From: Atherix ibis
Taxonomy: Eukaryota; Arthropoda; Insecta; Diptera; Athericidae
Length of the DNA: 64,000 bases
Direction of reading: 5' to 3'
NCBI GenBank assembly: GCA_958298945.1
Contig: OY282610.1
Location: forward strand, 25,010,233-25,074,232
Shown: one piece after another, positions 24,158-36,749 of the stretch
Numbering within the stretch: the first letter of the stretch is position 1
Layout of the letters: every line of letters starts with the position of its first letter
Notes under the pieces: generated by a model
What the model was told of the DNA's origin: nothing
Seen by the model: the letters and a program-made list of their open reading frames with translations, nothing else
Databases searched by the model: none
Position numbers and translations under genes: made by a program

Positions 24158-25383
24158 GGGATTTTATAAGCTTAAATCCGTTGTTTGGTCATAGATGGCG
24201 TGAGTGTGCATATTAAGTTTGACATCTGTCAAAATTAATTAGTGCATATTGTCAGCAATTCCGTACAACAACATACATTTTTCCTTTGGTAATCATGTCT
24301 AAAAGAGCATATGCGGGAAGCTCTGCTTTTCTGCTTCAATTTGAAGAAATCGTCTGCCGAATCTCATCGAATGCTTATGGAGGCCTATGGTGACAGTGCT
24401 TTATCGGAAACAATGCGACGAGATTCGTTTCGTCTGTTCAAAGACGACAATTTTGTCTTGTGAGACAAGAAGCGCGAAAATCGGCCTAGGAAGGTTGAGG
24501 ACCATCAATTGCAGGCTCTTTTGGACGAAGACGATACCCAATCATAAAATATGCTCACGGAGCAATTGGGTGTTACTCAACCAGCCATTTCCATGTGTCT
24601 GCGTGCCATGAAAAGATCGGAAAATGGGTGCCGCATGAATTGAACGATAGGCAGATGGAGCGACGCCAAAACACATTCGAAATCTTGCTCGCCAGACAAA
24701 AAAAAAAGTCGTTCCTGCATCGGATTATGACAGGCGATGAAAAGTGGATATATTTCGAGAATCCTAAACGCAAGAAATCATAGGTTGATCCCGGCCAACC
24801 ATCAACATCTTCCCCAAGACCAAATCGCTTCGGGCGGAAGACGATGCTGTGCGTTTGGTGGGATCAGCAGGGTATCGTCTACTATGAGATATTGAAACCT
24901 GGTGAAACTGTCAATGCCCACCGCTACCACCAATAACTGATCAAATTCCACCGTGCTCTGCGTGTAAAAAGGACAGATTATCAAAAAAGACATGGCATGC
25001 TAATTTTCCTCCACGACAACCCACCTTCACACACGCCAAAAATGGTCCGAAACTACTTGGAGATACTCAACTGGGAGGTGCTACCCCACCCCGCTTATTC
25101 ACCAGACCTGGCGCCTTCCGACTACCACTTGCTTTCGTTGATGGGCCACGCGCTCGCTGAGCAGTACTTCGATTCTTACGAAGACGTCGAAAATGGCTTG
25201 ATGAGTGGTTTGCCTCGAAAGAGAAGGAATTTTTTTGGCGTGGTATCCACAAATTGCTTGAGAGATGGGAAAAATGTGTAGCTAGCAAGGGCAAGTACTT
25301 TGAATAAATTTGTGTTTGATTTGTATGGAAAAAACATTTGTTTTTTTGTCTAAAAAACAGCGGATTTAAGCGTATACACCTGG
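24158..25383 (+). mobile_element. mauritiana-like (Mos1-type) mariner, inactivated
   Basis: The transposase can be followed nearly end to end: 'ESHRMLMEAYGDSAL' (N-terminal HTH region), 'VEDHQLQALLDEDDTQ', 'KWVPHELNDRQMERRQ', TGDEKWIYFENPKRKKS (first D), 'KTMLCVWWDQQGIVYYE', FLHDNPPSHT (second D), 'YSPDLAPSDYHLL' (third D) and 'WEKC' at the end. The D-to-D layout is that of mariners, and the wording is closest to Mos1. At least three in-frame stops and frameshifts inactivate it. The 3' terminal repeat is clear (tatacacctgg next to TA at 25,384-85); the 5' one is decayed apart from cttaaatccg, shared with the 3' end. Confidence 0.85.
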
Positions 25384-25659
25384 TAAATGTTCTAGAGGAT
25401 GGGTGCAAGTATATTTCCCTGTGGAATACCAGCCAATATCGGAGAGATATTAGCGAGTTCGTTGGATTCCTTTAGAACATAAAAGAACATTTTTTATATT
25501 TTCCATTTCAATTTCTACTGTATTTATTAATTTGAGTAATCGATTTTTGTGCTGTACCACTAACCGTTGACACTTTGTTTTTTTTTTTTTTCAAATGATA
25601 TTAACATCATAAAATCCAGGGTATAAGTATGGTGACTATTGCATAAATTACTTTATAGT

Positions 25660-26290
25660 AGAAGACTATTGTATGCATTTTGTAAATATTATTTTCCTTA
25701 GACAGTATTTATCAATAAAAACTTTTGTTTTTAATTTTAAATTAAATAATAAAAACTTTACAATATTGGGACTACGTTTACAAATATCGATCCTTTTTAT
25801 AAAATTTTCGATCATTTGTTTAAATAATTGTAGCTCTACTTTACGGCTGATGTCGTTGAAATTGGTTATCACCTCATAAATCTTATCTTTCACAAGAAGT
25901 AGTCCAACAACGTTAAATCACTTGATCTTGGTGGCCAATTGATATCACTTCGTCGTGAAATTAGAATTATTGAATTAGGTTTTCAATAAATCGATTGTTT
26001 CTTGGGCAGTGTGGCACGCAGCGCCGTTTGGTTTAGACCACAAGTCGTCGTTATCAAAACTAGATCCTAAGAAATTAGTCACCATGGCTATGTTGCGCCA
26101 ACTTTATTTTCGAATAAATACGGACCAAACATGTCTCCGGTCTTGTATGGGCCAAATACAGTGACACGTGATAAATGTAATGGTTACTCAATAACTGCTC
26201 TTGAATTTACAGTTATCCAAATGCGACAATTTTGCCAAGAAGATGATTTTTTCTATAAAACCACTACTATTTTCAATGATCCAATCAGCT
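25660..26290 (-). pseudogene. Tc3-like transposase remnant, copy 3
   Basis: Minus-strand order: 'DWIIEN', 'EKIIFS', then (first D block lost by deletion) 'WQNCRIWITVNSRAVIE', 'GDMFGPYLFEN', 'PNGAACHTAQETIDLL' (second catalytic D replaced by N), 'WPPRSSDLTLLDYFL' (third acidic region) and a C-terminal frame 25,893-25,666 with 'DISRKVELQLFKQMIENFIK' and 'RIDICKRS'. The last frame is a genuine remnant rather than a separate gene. Frameshifts and stops are scattered throughout. This is the most complete of the four copies. Confidence 0.75.
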
Positions 26291-29200
26291 AAATTCCAAC
26301 GTTAAAAATGATCCGGTGGCTTTAATTCTCACACTTATTGCACTTTATTTTATAAGGCTTCAGCGTCAAATTCTTATCTAATATTTGTCATATGGTCATC
26401 ATGGATCCTCTACAATACTTTCACTCATCGAAGCAATATTTTCAACTGAACGACCTGTACAAGGACGTGTTGTTTTTTTATATATTTTGTACCAAACTAA
26501 AAGGACTCCAATTTATCAACATCTCATCATGCTCAGATAGACAATCAAAAATATCTCGAATTTTACCTAAAATTTCGCTTTCACAGACCGATCGTTTTCA
26601 TATTATTTTAATACAATTTTCGATCCAAACTAATGACAGGACCTGTCAATATTGAAAATTCTAATTTCAAGTCGATATAGTCTTTGCTAATTTTGGATAT
26701 CTTTAAAAATATATTTTTTTTTATTGACTTGTTTCTAGTTTACAGAATTGGAGAGAAAAAAATCTTGACGTGAATCGAGTCGATAGGCTTTAAAAAAAAA
26801 TTAAAGGCAACAAAAAAAACCACGCATCTCGATTTCAAAAAATTCCTCATTTAAATTGAAAAATTTTCGCCTAAAATTCATATTTTTTTTTTTTTTTTGG
26901 GAGGGGGGAGCTTCGATTTGTATTTAATTTTTTATTGTTGTTCTCAATGTGTTGGTGAAATTATCGTTATCACTATTGATAGTGTTGCTGAACGTGTACA
27001 CATGAAACTGGGGGATTTTTTGGTGTCGTTTCGATTTCAATAAGTAATAATGGTCACTTATTGCTCCCCTCTTCTTTTCGTCGACGTTGTCCCCCTCTTT
27101 CAGCCCGGACAATATCGTTTCTTACCTTTCGATCTTTACCGAGCGATACGGACTCTGCAGTGTCACAGTCCTCCTTATCGTCGTCTTCTCCTTATCTTAT
27201 TACTTACCTCAGTTACCCACTTCCCAACTTCCCTTTTCCCAAGAAAACAGTTTTTTTCTTTTTTTTTAAAACAATTTTTTTTAATCTATTTTGTTAATTT
27301 TTTCTTCTACATTTTTATACATATTTGAATTCTTTCACTTAAAGAGGAGTGACATATTTTATCTTCGATACAAATACCACAACTAAAATAAGTAAAACAC
27401 AGTTTATATAGTATTTGTATTATCGTATAAATTGTTGATTAAAAAATCATATATAAAGAGTGTTTATTGGTGAAAAATTAAATATTAAGATTTGTAACGT
27501 CTTCGATAATACATATACGACGTCTTGGAATATTGCATCATTTAATAAAGAATTTCTTTTTTAACTGTTGCCTTATATAAAAAATATATTTGAAAGAAAA
27601 TAAAAAGAAAACATAACAGTCGAAGAGAATTTAGTGTATCAATTTAATAAGTCCATAATATGTGATAGTGTAAATAAAGTTTTTAGTAAAAAAGAAAAAA
27701 AAACAATTTAATTCAAATAAATCTAAAAACAGTTGTTTTTACATTAATATAAATAAACTCTTAAATTTAAAATGGAAATTAATCAAATTTTTTTTTTTTT
27801 GGTGGAAAAGAAGAAGAAAAAGAGGAAATTCATTTGAATTTAAATTCAAATTTAGATTATTATTTTCGAAAAAAAAATCTAGAGTTAAATTTAAGTTTAA
27901 GGGAATTTCTTACTATCGAAATGAGAAAAGTTTTGTGTTATATAAAAAATATTTTTTTTTTTTTGGTTTTTCATCAAAATATATTTTTTAAAAGAACTAA
28001 ATATTATCAAAAGGTATTGATCTCTATTTTTTTTTCTTAATAATTTTTTTTTTTTTATATATAATTTATGTAATCGGTTAAATAAAGTTGATTAAATAAG
28101 AAAAAGTTGTGCATTTTGTTAATTGAAAAACTTTTAATGCTATAGGAAATTTTATTTTTTCTAAAAAAAAATTCTTTTCTTTTTAAATTTGCATGTTTGT
28201 TTTTTTTTTGTAGTAAAAAAAAATTTTTTTCTTCAAATAAGATAGAATTTTATAAAATTTATTAAAAATTATCGAAAAAATAATTTTTTTTTTATAATTT
28301 TTGTTAAAGATTTTTTAGAGAATTTATACGCATTTTTCTTTTTTAATTTTAATTGATTGGTAAATTTTTATTCATATTTATTAATATTAAAAGAAAAAAA
28401 AAACCCTTTTTTTTAAGAGATAGAATATTAATTATTGATTATTTGGATTTGCAAAAAATAAATTTCGAAAAGAGTCCGTTAAGATTTGTTGCTTTTTTTT
28501 TCTTAAAAAAAAATTAGTGTCCTTTTTGGTGTTACAAATGTGCAACAACCATTTCCAGGTAGTGGGTAAATGAGATCGTGATATTTATAAAACTGGAAAC
28601 TAATACAATTTCTACCAGTAATATGTCAGATCAGTTTTACTCACTAGCTGGTATGGTTAACGAGGGCGCAAAATTTACCACGTGCATGTGACTAAGTGTT
28701 TAATTAAATAAAAGAAGGGAAACTGTTTATAAGTAAACAATTTATAAAAATAATTATTGTGAATACTACGATTTAGATAATGTGAATATATAATATATAG
28801 AGATGAGTTGGCAAGAGAGAAGAAAAAATATAACCTCAAATTTTTTTTTTTTTGGAAAATTTCGTCACATGGTTTTCGCCATTTTAAAAAAAAAAATTTT
28901 ATATTGAATAATTTTTCATTTATGTAAAATGATGGCAAATCAATTTTCTATGGTAAAATATACCGATACAAGAATGTGGTCGTATTAACCCGTACAAACA
29001 GTCCTCCATTCAATATGGGCTCTGAAATATATCATAAATAATTCAGTAGCTGTTCGAACGCTTAAATAGTATAAATATAAAAATAATTTTATACAAATTT
29101 TTTCTCCTCTCTTATATAAAACAGTCTCTTTCAACGTTTAATAAAATATAACAATTAATAATAAATTTCTACATAACCTTTTATTGATATTAAATAGATT

Positions 29201-30579
29201 CTTTTGTTTTTATGAAATAAAAAATAATATAAAATAAAAGGGAGAGAAAAAATTATTATTTTGGTGTTTCAAAGATGAGTAGAATAGGGGGCTCAACACT
29301 ATATTATTAACTTAGTGAGATTCTACTATTCTACTTATTACAACACCATCGAACATAATTTCAATATATTTTTTCTTTCTCAATAATAATAATACCAATA
29401 ATAGTAAAAATAATAATATTGTAGTAATTAATGATTTTTATTTTCAGATTTTTAAAAATTTACTCTCTTTTTCAGTTTTGTCAAACTTTTAATCATATGA
29501 AAATTCTTTGCTGATCGAAATTAAATTATGAAATATAAAAAACTTTTTTGAACAAAGACTGTCTAGTCAATTTTAACTTTGGAAAAATGGATTTAATTTT
29601 TTCAAAATAATATTTTTTTATATATTTTGTTTTACATAAGAAATATTGATAATTAAATTTTATTAAAAAACAATCATTAAAGTTCGCAGTCGTGTCTCAT
29701 CTTTTGTTTTCCTAGGAACAGGAATTTCTCCAAAATAATTCAAAGAAGAAACAAACTTGAATTTTTTATTTTCAAAAAAATAAATTTATACAAGCAATTT
29801 TTAAAACAATTTTTAACATTTTTATACTTGAAAGATTTAATTTCATTTCTAATACCTTGACACGTTAAAGAGACAATTTATTTAGAAATCCTCAAAACTA
29901 TTAACAAGATTAACATTTTCTTTAACGAGTCCTTAATAATTTATGTTGAGATAAATCAATAAAAACCGTGATTTTATTTTGTACAAAAGTAATCCTTGAT
30001 GTTAATTCCTTATATTTTAGTTGAAAAAGAATTTTTCGAGAAAAAAAAAGATGGGCATTTTGAAAATCTATATTTTTTTTTTGCTATAATTTTTTTTATA
30101 AAAAACTATAACTTAACATCATTTTCAAATTAATTTTAAATTTACTAGAAATTTAATAAAATATTCAGAAAAATTTAAATATTATATTATTGAACTTAAT
30201 AAAAGTAGACAAATTCAAATAAGCAAAAAGACGGCCATTTTTTTTATTTATTTTGATAATAAATATTTATAAGCAATTTTTGAGACCTTTTCAAAAATAT
30301 TGTTACTTCAAAGATATACTTTTTTTTTAGTTGCAATTAATTCTTTTAAAAAATTATTCAAAACTAAACCCAAAAATGGCTGAATCTTTTAAAATGTTTG
30401 CTCATTTTTTTCATAAAATAAAAGAGAAATAAATTTGGAGAAGTTTTTGTTAAGATTGTTTTTCCTCATTTTTTAATAAAAAAAAAACAAAAAAGTGGCA
30501 GAAAATATTAGGAAATTTCAAATTTTTATTTTTGAATATTTTCCTATAATTTTTTTTATTTACTATAATTTTGCGAAAT
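26291..30579. other. long AT-rich stretch without a recognised gene
   Basis: Very AT-rich with many A/T runs. A less AT-rich island at about 27,050-27,240 has overlapping plus frames and a 62-codon minus frame (26,924-27,112), none with a domain. On the minus strand it holds two good splice-donor matches (aaaggtaagaa near 27,125 and gaggtaagtaa near 27,210), so it could be an untranslated exon, but nothing confirms this. A perfect 20-bp AT palindrome lies at 27,832-27,851. The run 28,000-30,500 is nearly all A/T and has only chance frames. Confidence 0.4.
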
Positions 30580-32420
30580 AATTTTTTTTTTAATATTTTA
30601 TATTTTCAAAATATATTTTTATGAGCAATTTTTGGGAACATTTCTAAAATGGTAATACTTTTAGAAATAATAGGATATATCATAAAATCTTATTTTCATT
30701 TTGAATATTTTTCTATAATTTTTTTTTATTTGCTATAATTTTACTATAATTTTTTTTATTTGCTATAATTTTGCTATAATTTTTTTTATTTGCTATAATT
30801 TTGCTATAATTTTTGTTTGGAATATTTTATATTTTTTATAATATTCAAAATATATTTTTATGAGCAGTTTTTGGTATTAAATTGTTATACTTTTAGAAAT
30901 AATAAGATTTACCATAAAATCTTATTTCATTTTGGAATATTGTGCCATAATTTGTTTCTATGGAAAAACTTAAATTCAATCAAAAAAATTTACCACAAAT
31001 TGAAGAAAACTATTTACGGTAATTTGTCTTTTATATTTTCACTTTTCACTTATTTCTTAAATAAAATGTGATCCTCAAAATTTCGTTTTCAGTCGAATTA
31101 AAAATTTTTTTTTAGGTATTACGAAAAATTTTTCCTCATTTTTTAATAAGAAAAATAAAATTTTTGAATATTTTCCTATAATTTATTTTATTTGCTATAA
31201 TTTTCCTATAATTATTTTTATTTACTATAATTTTCCTACATTTTTTTTTAATATTTTGCTATAATTATTTGAAATTTATCAAATAAATATAGCAAACATA
31301 TTTTTTTTATATTTTCAAAAAATATATTTTTATTAGCAATTTTTGGGCACATTTCTAAAATCGTATTACTTTTAGGAATAATAAGATTTACCATAAAATC
31401 TTATTTTATTTTGGAATATTGTGCCATAATTTGTTTATATGGAAAAACTTAAATTCAATCAAAAAAATTTACCACAAATTGAAGAAAACTATTTACGGTA
31501 ATTTGTCTTTTATATTTTCACTTTTCACTTATTTCTTAAATAAAATGTGATCCTCAAAATTTCGTTTTCAGTCGAATTAAAAATTTTTTTTTAGGTATTA
31601 CGAAAAATTTTTCCTCATTTTTTAATAAGAAAAATAAAATTTGCATAAAATATTACGAGAGTTTCGAAAAAATTTTGTCATAAAATCAAATTTTTATTTT
31701 TGAATATTTTCCTATAATTTATTTTATTTGGTATAATTTTCCTATAATTATTTTTATTTACTATAATTTTCCTATAATTTTTTTTTAATAGTTTGCAGAA
31801 TTATTTGAAATTTATCAAATAAATATAGCAAACATATTTTTTTATATTTTCAAAATATATTTTTATTAGCAATTTTTGGGCACATTTCTAAAATCGTATT
31901 ACTTTCAGAAATAATAAGATTTATCATAAAATCTTATTTTCATTTTGGAATATTTTGCCATAATTTGTTTCTATTGAAAAACTTAAATTCAATCAAAAAA
32001 ATTTACCAGAAATTGAAGAAAACTATTACGGGAAATTGTCTTCAAAATTTTCAGTTTTCACTTATTTCTTAAATAAAAAGCGATCCCCAGCAATTTGTTT
32101 GCAGTCGAATTTAACATTTTTTTAGGTATTACGAATATATTTTCCTCAATTTTTATTATGAAAAAAAAATTGAAGAAAATATTACAAAAGTTTCGACAAA
32201 TTTAGCCATAAAATCAAATTTTTATTTTTGAATATTTTTCTATTTATTGCAATTTTTTTATTTGCTATAATTTTTTTTATTTGCTATAATATTGCTATAA
32301 TTTTTTCTGTTGAATATTTTACTATAATTATTTGAAATTTATCAATTAATATGATTATTTTCCTATATTTTTTTTATTTGCTGTAATTTTGCTATAATTT
32401 TTGTTGTTGAATATTTTAAT
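30580..32420. repeat. ~479/534-bp AT-rich tandem repeat, three units plus decayed ones
   Basis: The marker tgtgccataa is at 30,941 and 31,420 (479 bp) with a related form at 31,954 (534 bp) and a more decayed one near 32,800. Units 1 and 2 are almost identical across about 30,900-31,170 and 31,380-31,650. Short 'tttgctataatttt' repeats occur inside. The 84-codon frame at 30,817-31,071 is part of this repeat, not a gene. Confidence 0.8.
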
Positions 32421-35400
32421 ATAATTATTTGAAATATTTCAAAAAAATTTTTTTGACATTTTCCTCATCACATATTTAAATTTTTTGAAGCAACAAGTTT
32501 AAGTAGACAAAATGAAAATAATTGTGAGCAATTTTTGACAATATTTCTAAAATAGTGATACTTAAGAGGCACAAATGCTTTTCTAGCTACAATGAGGTAA
32601 TTAATCAAATATATTTTTGAAAAAGACAATATTAATTTTTATTAAGATTAATTTAAAAAGTCGTAATTTTATTTTTTTTTGACAATGATTCTAAATTTTT
32701 TTTCTTTTATTTTGATTAAAAAAGAATTTTTACGAAAAAAAATTATGAACATTTCTAGAAATTTATTAATCAAAAAGTCTGATTTTTATTTTGGAATTTT
32801 TTGCCATAATTTTTTCATATGCAAAAAACTTGAATTTAATCTAAAGAATTTTTAAAAATTTATCAGAAATTGAAGAGAATTAAAAGGTGACCCTTAAAAT
32901 ATTTCTTTTCATTCGAATTGCATAATTTTTAATTAGAAAAGAATTTTTAGGAATTCCGAAACTTTTTGCCATAAAATCTAATCTTTATTCTAGAGAACAA
33001 TTAGATATACGCTACACTATCGATATAAAATAAATGATCGCTCTACAAAAAAGTCCCCAGACCTATATAGATATACGGTATCCAGCTTTGAGGATGCAAT
33101 AAACAAAAAAGATTTCAAAATTTCAAACTTAAAAATACAAACTTGCGTTGCGATTACGAAATAGATGCTGAAGAGAAAATAAATTTTAAAAATGTCGTAA
33201 AGTCACAAACAAATACTTCAGTAACATGTAAATGTTCAGACTATCAAATTCCTATGCAACAAAGTCATAAAACTCAAACTCAAAAGGGTTAAACCTTTTC
33301 AAGTGTATTAAATACAAAATAATAATAAAAAAATAAAAAAATAGAAAAAAATAAATGAATCCTATGATAAGTTCCTATGATAAGATGAAGTTAACTTGCA
33401 AAACATTTAAATAAAAATTGATTATTAGTTTTAAGACTAGATCACACTGTGCTTGTGGTGGACTCATTCTCGAAATTGTCATTCTCACGCAGGTGGTATT
33501 TTTAGTGATTTAACCTGCCTACAAAAAAAAAACTTTGCTATTATTTCTTTTCAAGAAAAACTTCAATTCAATTTCTATTACAAAAATTAATTCTAATTGA
33601 CCAGAATTTAGAGGAAACCGTTAACGTGCTGGACTACCAACCAAGGAGTCGTGGGATCTTATGTTTAACATATTTCCGAAAAGTACTTTACTTCCCATAC
33701 TAATTTAATTTCCTTAACCCGTTATCCTTTTTTTAATTAAAAACACCTATAAAAACCATCAGCCATCCGAAACACGAAAGTATCAATACCAACTTTCTGG
33801 AGGCAAAACCTATCGTCGATAAACACCATTAGTGATCAAAGACAACAACCCGAAATGCACATAATGGCCGCTCCTCCTACTCGACGAAAGCATGGCACCG
33901 AACCAAAACTACACGAAAATAAACAGGATCTGCTAAGCAAAGATAAAAACATGATCAATGCAAAAAAAAAGGAAATAGAATAGAATAGATTATCGGAAAA
34001 AATATTAAAGAAAATGTTAATTTTAAATATTCGCTTTCACCTGATTAGCTAAAATGCAAAAAAAAAAATCTCTCCAACACGTAAAACTAGACCAATTGAA
34101 ATGAGCGAAAAAACCCTTCTTGCTTCTTCTTTTTTTTGTGGTTTATGCACAGCACAAAAACGAAAGTAAACTGGCAAAAAAAATAATTTAAATATAAATT
34201 GAGAATGCTTTTAATTTTTATTATAAATTGGGGTTTTTTTTTTTTGGTCGTGTATTTTTTGTTTTTTTGTATTTTAAATATAAAATGGGTGGCGTTTTTC
34301 ATCGCGTGATAAAATATTTTAATATCTCCTTTGGGGTTGTGCAACTATCACTTAACTAGATACAAGAAATAAAGAGGGTGAGTGGGGCGGGGGGGGGTTG
34401 TTGTGGTTTTCCAAATAGAGATAGACATAAGGAGAAAGAGAATAAGAGAAAGAGCGAGTTATAAAAAAAAAAAAAAAAAGAAATAGGGGAAAAAAATGGT
34501 TTTTATTCGTCTTTTAGTATTGGTGGTGATTATAGTAAAAACAGTAGTGCCGTTCGAGAAATTTTGTTTCCCTTTTATTTTTGAATTAACTTATAGGGTA
34601 AATAATCATGAAGCATAATTAAACATTAATAATATAGCGTATATTCGAATTACGTCATTTAATTATTTTTATTATTATCGTACACGATATAACCCAGCCA
34701 GTCTCATAAGGTCGCACATATTCTCGTATTCTCGTAAATAGGGCAAATTTTACAGAGTGTCGGAAATCGATGAATTTCATATCTTTGGCGGGAAGGGTAG
34801 GAATCGGGAAATAGGGAAAGTTTGATGAATAAGGGCGTGTAGAGGCTAGATATAAATTAGTATTTAAGAGCAAAAACTGCAAATAGGAGTAAAGTTGTTA
34901 TGGTCATAGGCAACACTTTGACTATCCTCTTAATCCGTTCGGTACGTTCCTTTCGATCCGATATCAATCTATGTAGTCTGATACTATACTATCCTTTTAC
35001 TACAATATATAGATTGCATATCTGATAAATTCAATAAAAACGTCAACATCAATTGAAAACATACTCATTATGGCCTCTGCGTAATATTATCCAACCATTT
35101 CGATCTATCTTGTAAACGATGATTACGAGTACAAGCAACTATCTCTGTATAAGTAACGCCGAGGCACAAAGATATCCGCTATAGATAAAAGAGGTTAAAT
35201 TTTAATACCAACTAAAGTGTGTACTCGTAATTTATCGAATACGATTATTAAACTTTATGAAGAATTTGAGACAAACACTAAATGACACGATACCATAGAC
35301 GTTCAATTTGGTTTTAGTTAACAAGAAAGCAATTTCACAATCAACTTTCTAATATGGCATGTATTCGATGCGAACGTTATGTTATTTTATAGGATGGATA

Positions 35401-35639
35401 TTCATCGAAATGTTTATTACTAATACAATCTTGCGGGTTTAACTCATATTTTCTAGATAAATCATTTATGATTACCATACTATAAATTTCATAACAAATA
35501 TTAACATCAGCAAAATAGGCAAAGTTATATTTATATCCTCATAATGAGTAGATAAATAAATTTTGAAGAAAATTTCAAATGCACACACTTCCAATATTAA
35601 ATGGTATGGGAATAAATTCTTGTACTCATTTGAATAAAG
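32421..35639. other. AT-rich, unassigned
   Basis: No gene. A tRNA-like patch at about 33,610-33,670 (gtgctggactaccaacc followed by gagtcgtgggatc) lacks a proper T arm. A G-run (ggggcggggggggg) starts at 34,384. The region 34,650-35,470 is less AT-rich and has no recognised frame. Confidence 0.4.
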
Positions 35640-35765
35640 TTTGTCGATATTTGATTCAAAATAGCCTCTATCGGAAGTAACAACTTTCTGCCTTGAAGGA
35701 AACGTTCGGATTCTTTTGACTTCATCCATTCATCAAGACATTTTCCGATATTTTCTGTATGAAAA
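35640..35765 (-). pseudogene. mariner transposase C-terminal remnant
   Basis: Two overlapping minus frames give 'IGKCLDEWMKSKESERF' and then, one frame over, 'QKVVTSDRGYFES'. These correspond to the C-terminal 'WLDEWxxSKxxxFF ... WxKVVASDGxYFE' segment of mariners. No termini were found. Confidence 0.5.
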
Positions 35766-35929
35766 AAAACCGACGACAACAAGAAATTAAATTCTGAAAG
35801 ATTTCCCAACTTTACTGCTCCCAAGCATTTTCAATATGTCTTTTATTCTATTCCAGACACTTTTCCTAACACCTGAATGTAGGTTTAATGCTCAGAAAGA
35901 GCTGAAGTTTGATGCTTGAGAAGATTTGG

Positions 35930-36310
35930 TGATCGACTCCATCTTTGGAGATGATCGACTTCACTTCGCTGCCTCGATTTCCCATCACCTAATTATAATC
36001 AATGGTACAACAACCAAGGGCAACTCGCTGCGGCCTTTCAGTTCAATACTCCCACTATGTTTTTGGAGCCCTGACTAACGATGTTGCTCCACTAAAGTCC
36101 CGGCCTACCTAGTCTTCAGGGATAATAAATGCAGTCGCTATAGACTTTCCGGGCATGGTCTTCCTCATACATACGAATTAAGTGTCCAGCCAAATGCAGC
36201 CTATTAAGCTTAATTGTATCCAATATAGGCTCCGGAAAGTGTTCGAATAGTTCAATTTCGACAGACTTCGTACTACTCGAACTTGAACGAAATGCTTCCT
36301 CCCCCAACTA
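35930..36310 (-). pseudogene. RTE-like LINE 3' fragment
   Basis: The minus frame from 36,307 includes 'ILDTIKLNRLHLAGHLIRM', the 'IKxxRLRWAGHxxRM' block near the C-terminus of RTE-like and related LINEs, followed by 'GRPGL*WSNIV' (usual GRPxxRW). The frame breaks below 36,116. Confidence 0.6.
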
Positions 36311-36473
36311 CAACGTCACGTTTTCTTGTTGTCATCGGTTTTTATTTTGATTTTTTTTTCTCTCATTATTTCTTTAATTTTAAAGTACAGCGCGATCAAT
36401 TTTGTTTTCTCATTTTTGGGTATTATTATTAATTTTCCAATTTTTGTCACCATTTCGTTTTCACTCCTTTATC

Positions 36474-36510
36474 ACTTGGGAAACATTTACTCCTCGGAGT
36501 TTTCCCAAGT
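36474..36510. repeat. small interrupted hairpin
   Basis: Outer arms acttgggaaa / tttcccaagt and inner arms actcc / ggagt, with a five-base bulge on the left and a two-base loop. Confidence 0.7.
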
Positions 36511-36749
36511 AAAATAAATAAAAATACTCATAATTGGCGTGGTATATGGTGCTTGTTATGTTCGGGTGCAAAGGCGATAATGGCAAATTAAAAGGAACCC
36601 TTGCCCCCATATCTAGCAAATGCTGGACATCAAACATGTCTGCCAGTCCATCATCTTCTGAGTAGTTAAGCTACTCCTTCGGCACTTCATTGCCAAAACC
36701 AAATGTGTGCCACAAAAAATATGTACAGTAACAATTTTCAGAAAAAATT

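Noticed and set aside
26924..27112. 62-codon charged frame (-)
   Set aside because: No domain, no start context, and overlapping plus frames of equal length; kept only as a possible non-coding exon.
33610..33670. tRNA-like sequence or head of a tRNA-derived SINE
   Set aside because: The order of pieces resembles an anticodon and T arm, but the T loop lacks the GTTCGA core and the anticodon stem does not pair properly. No second copy in the window.
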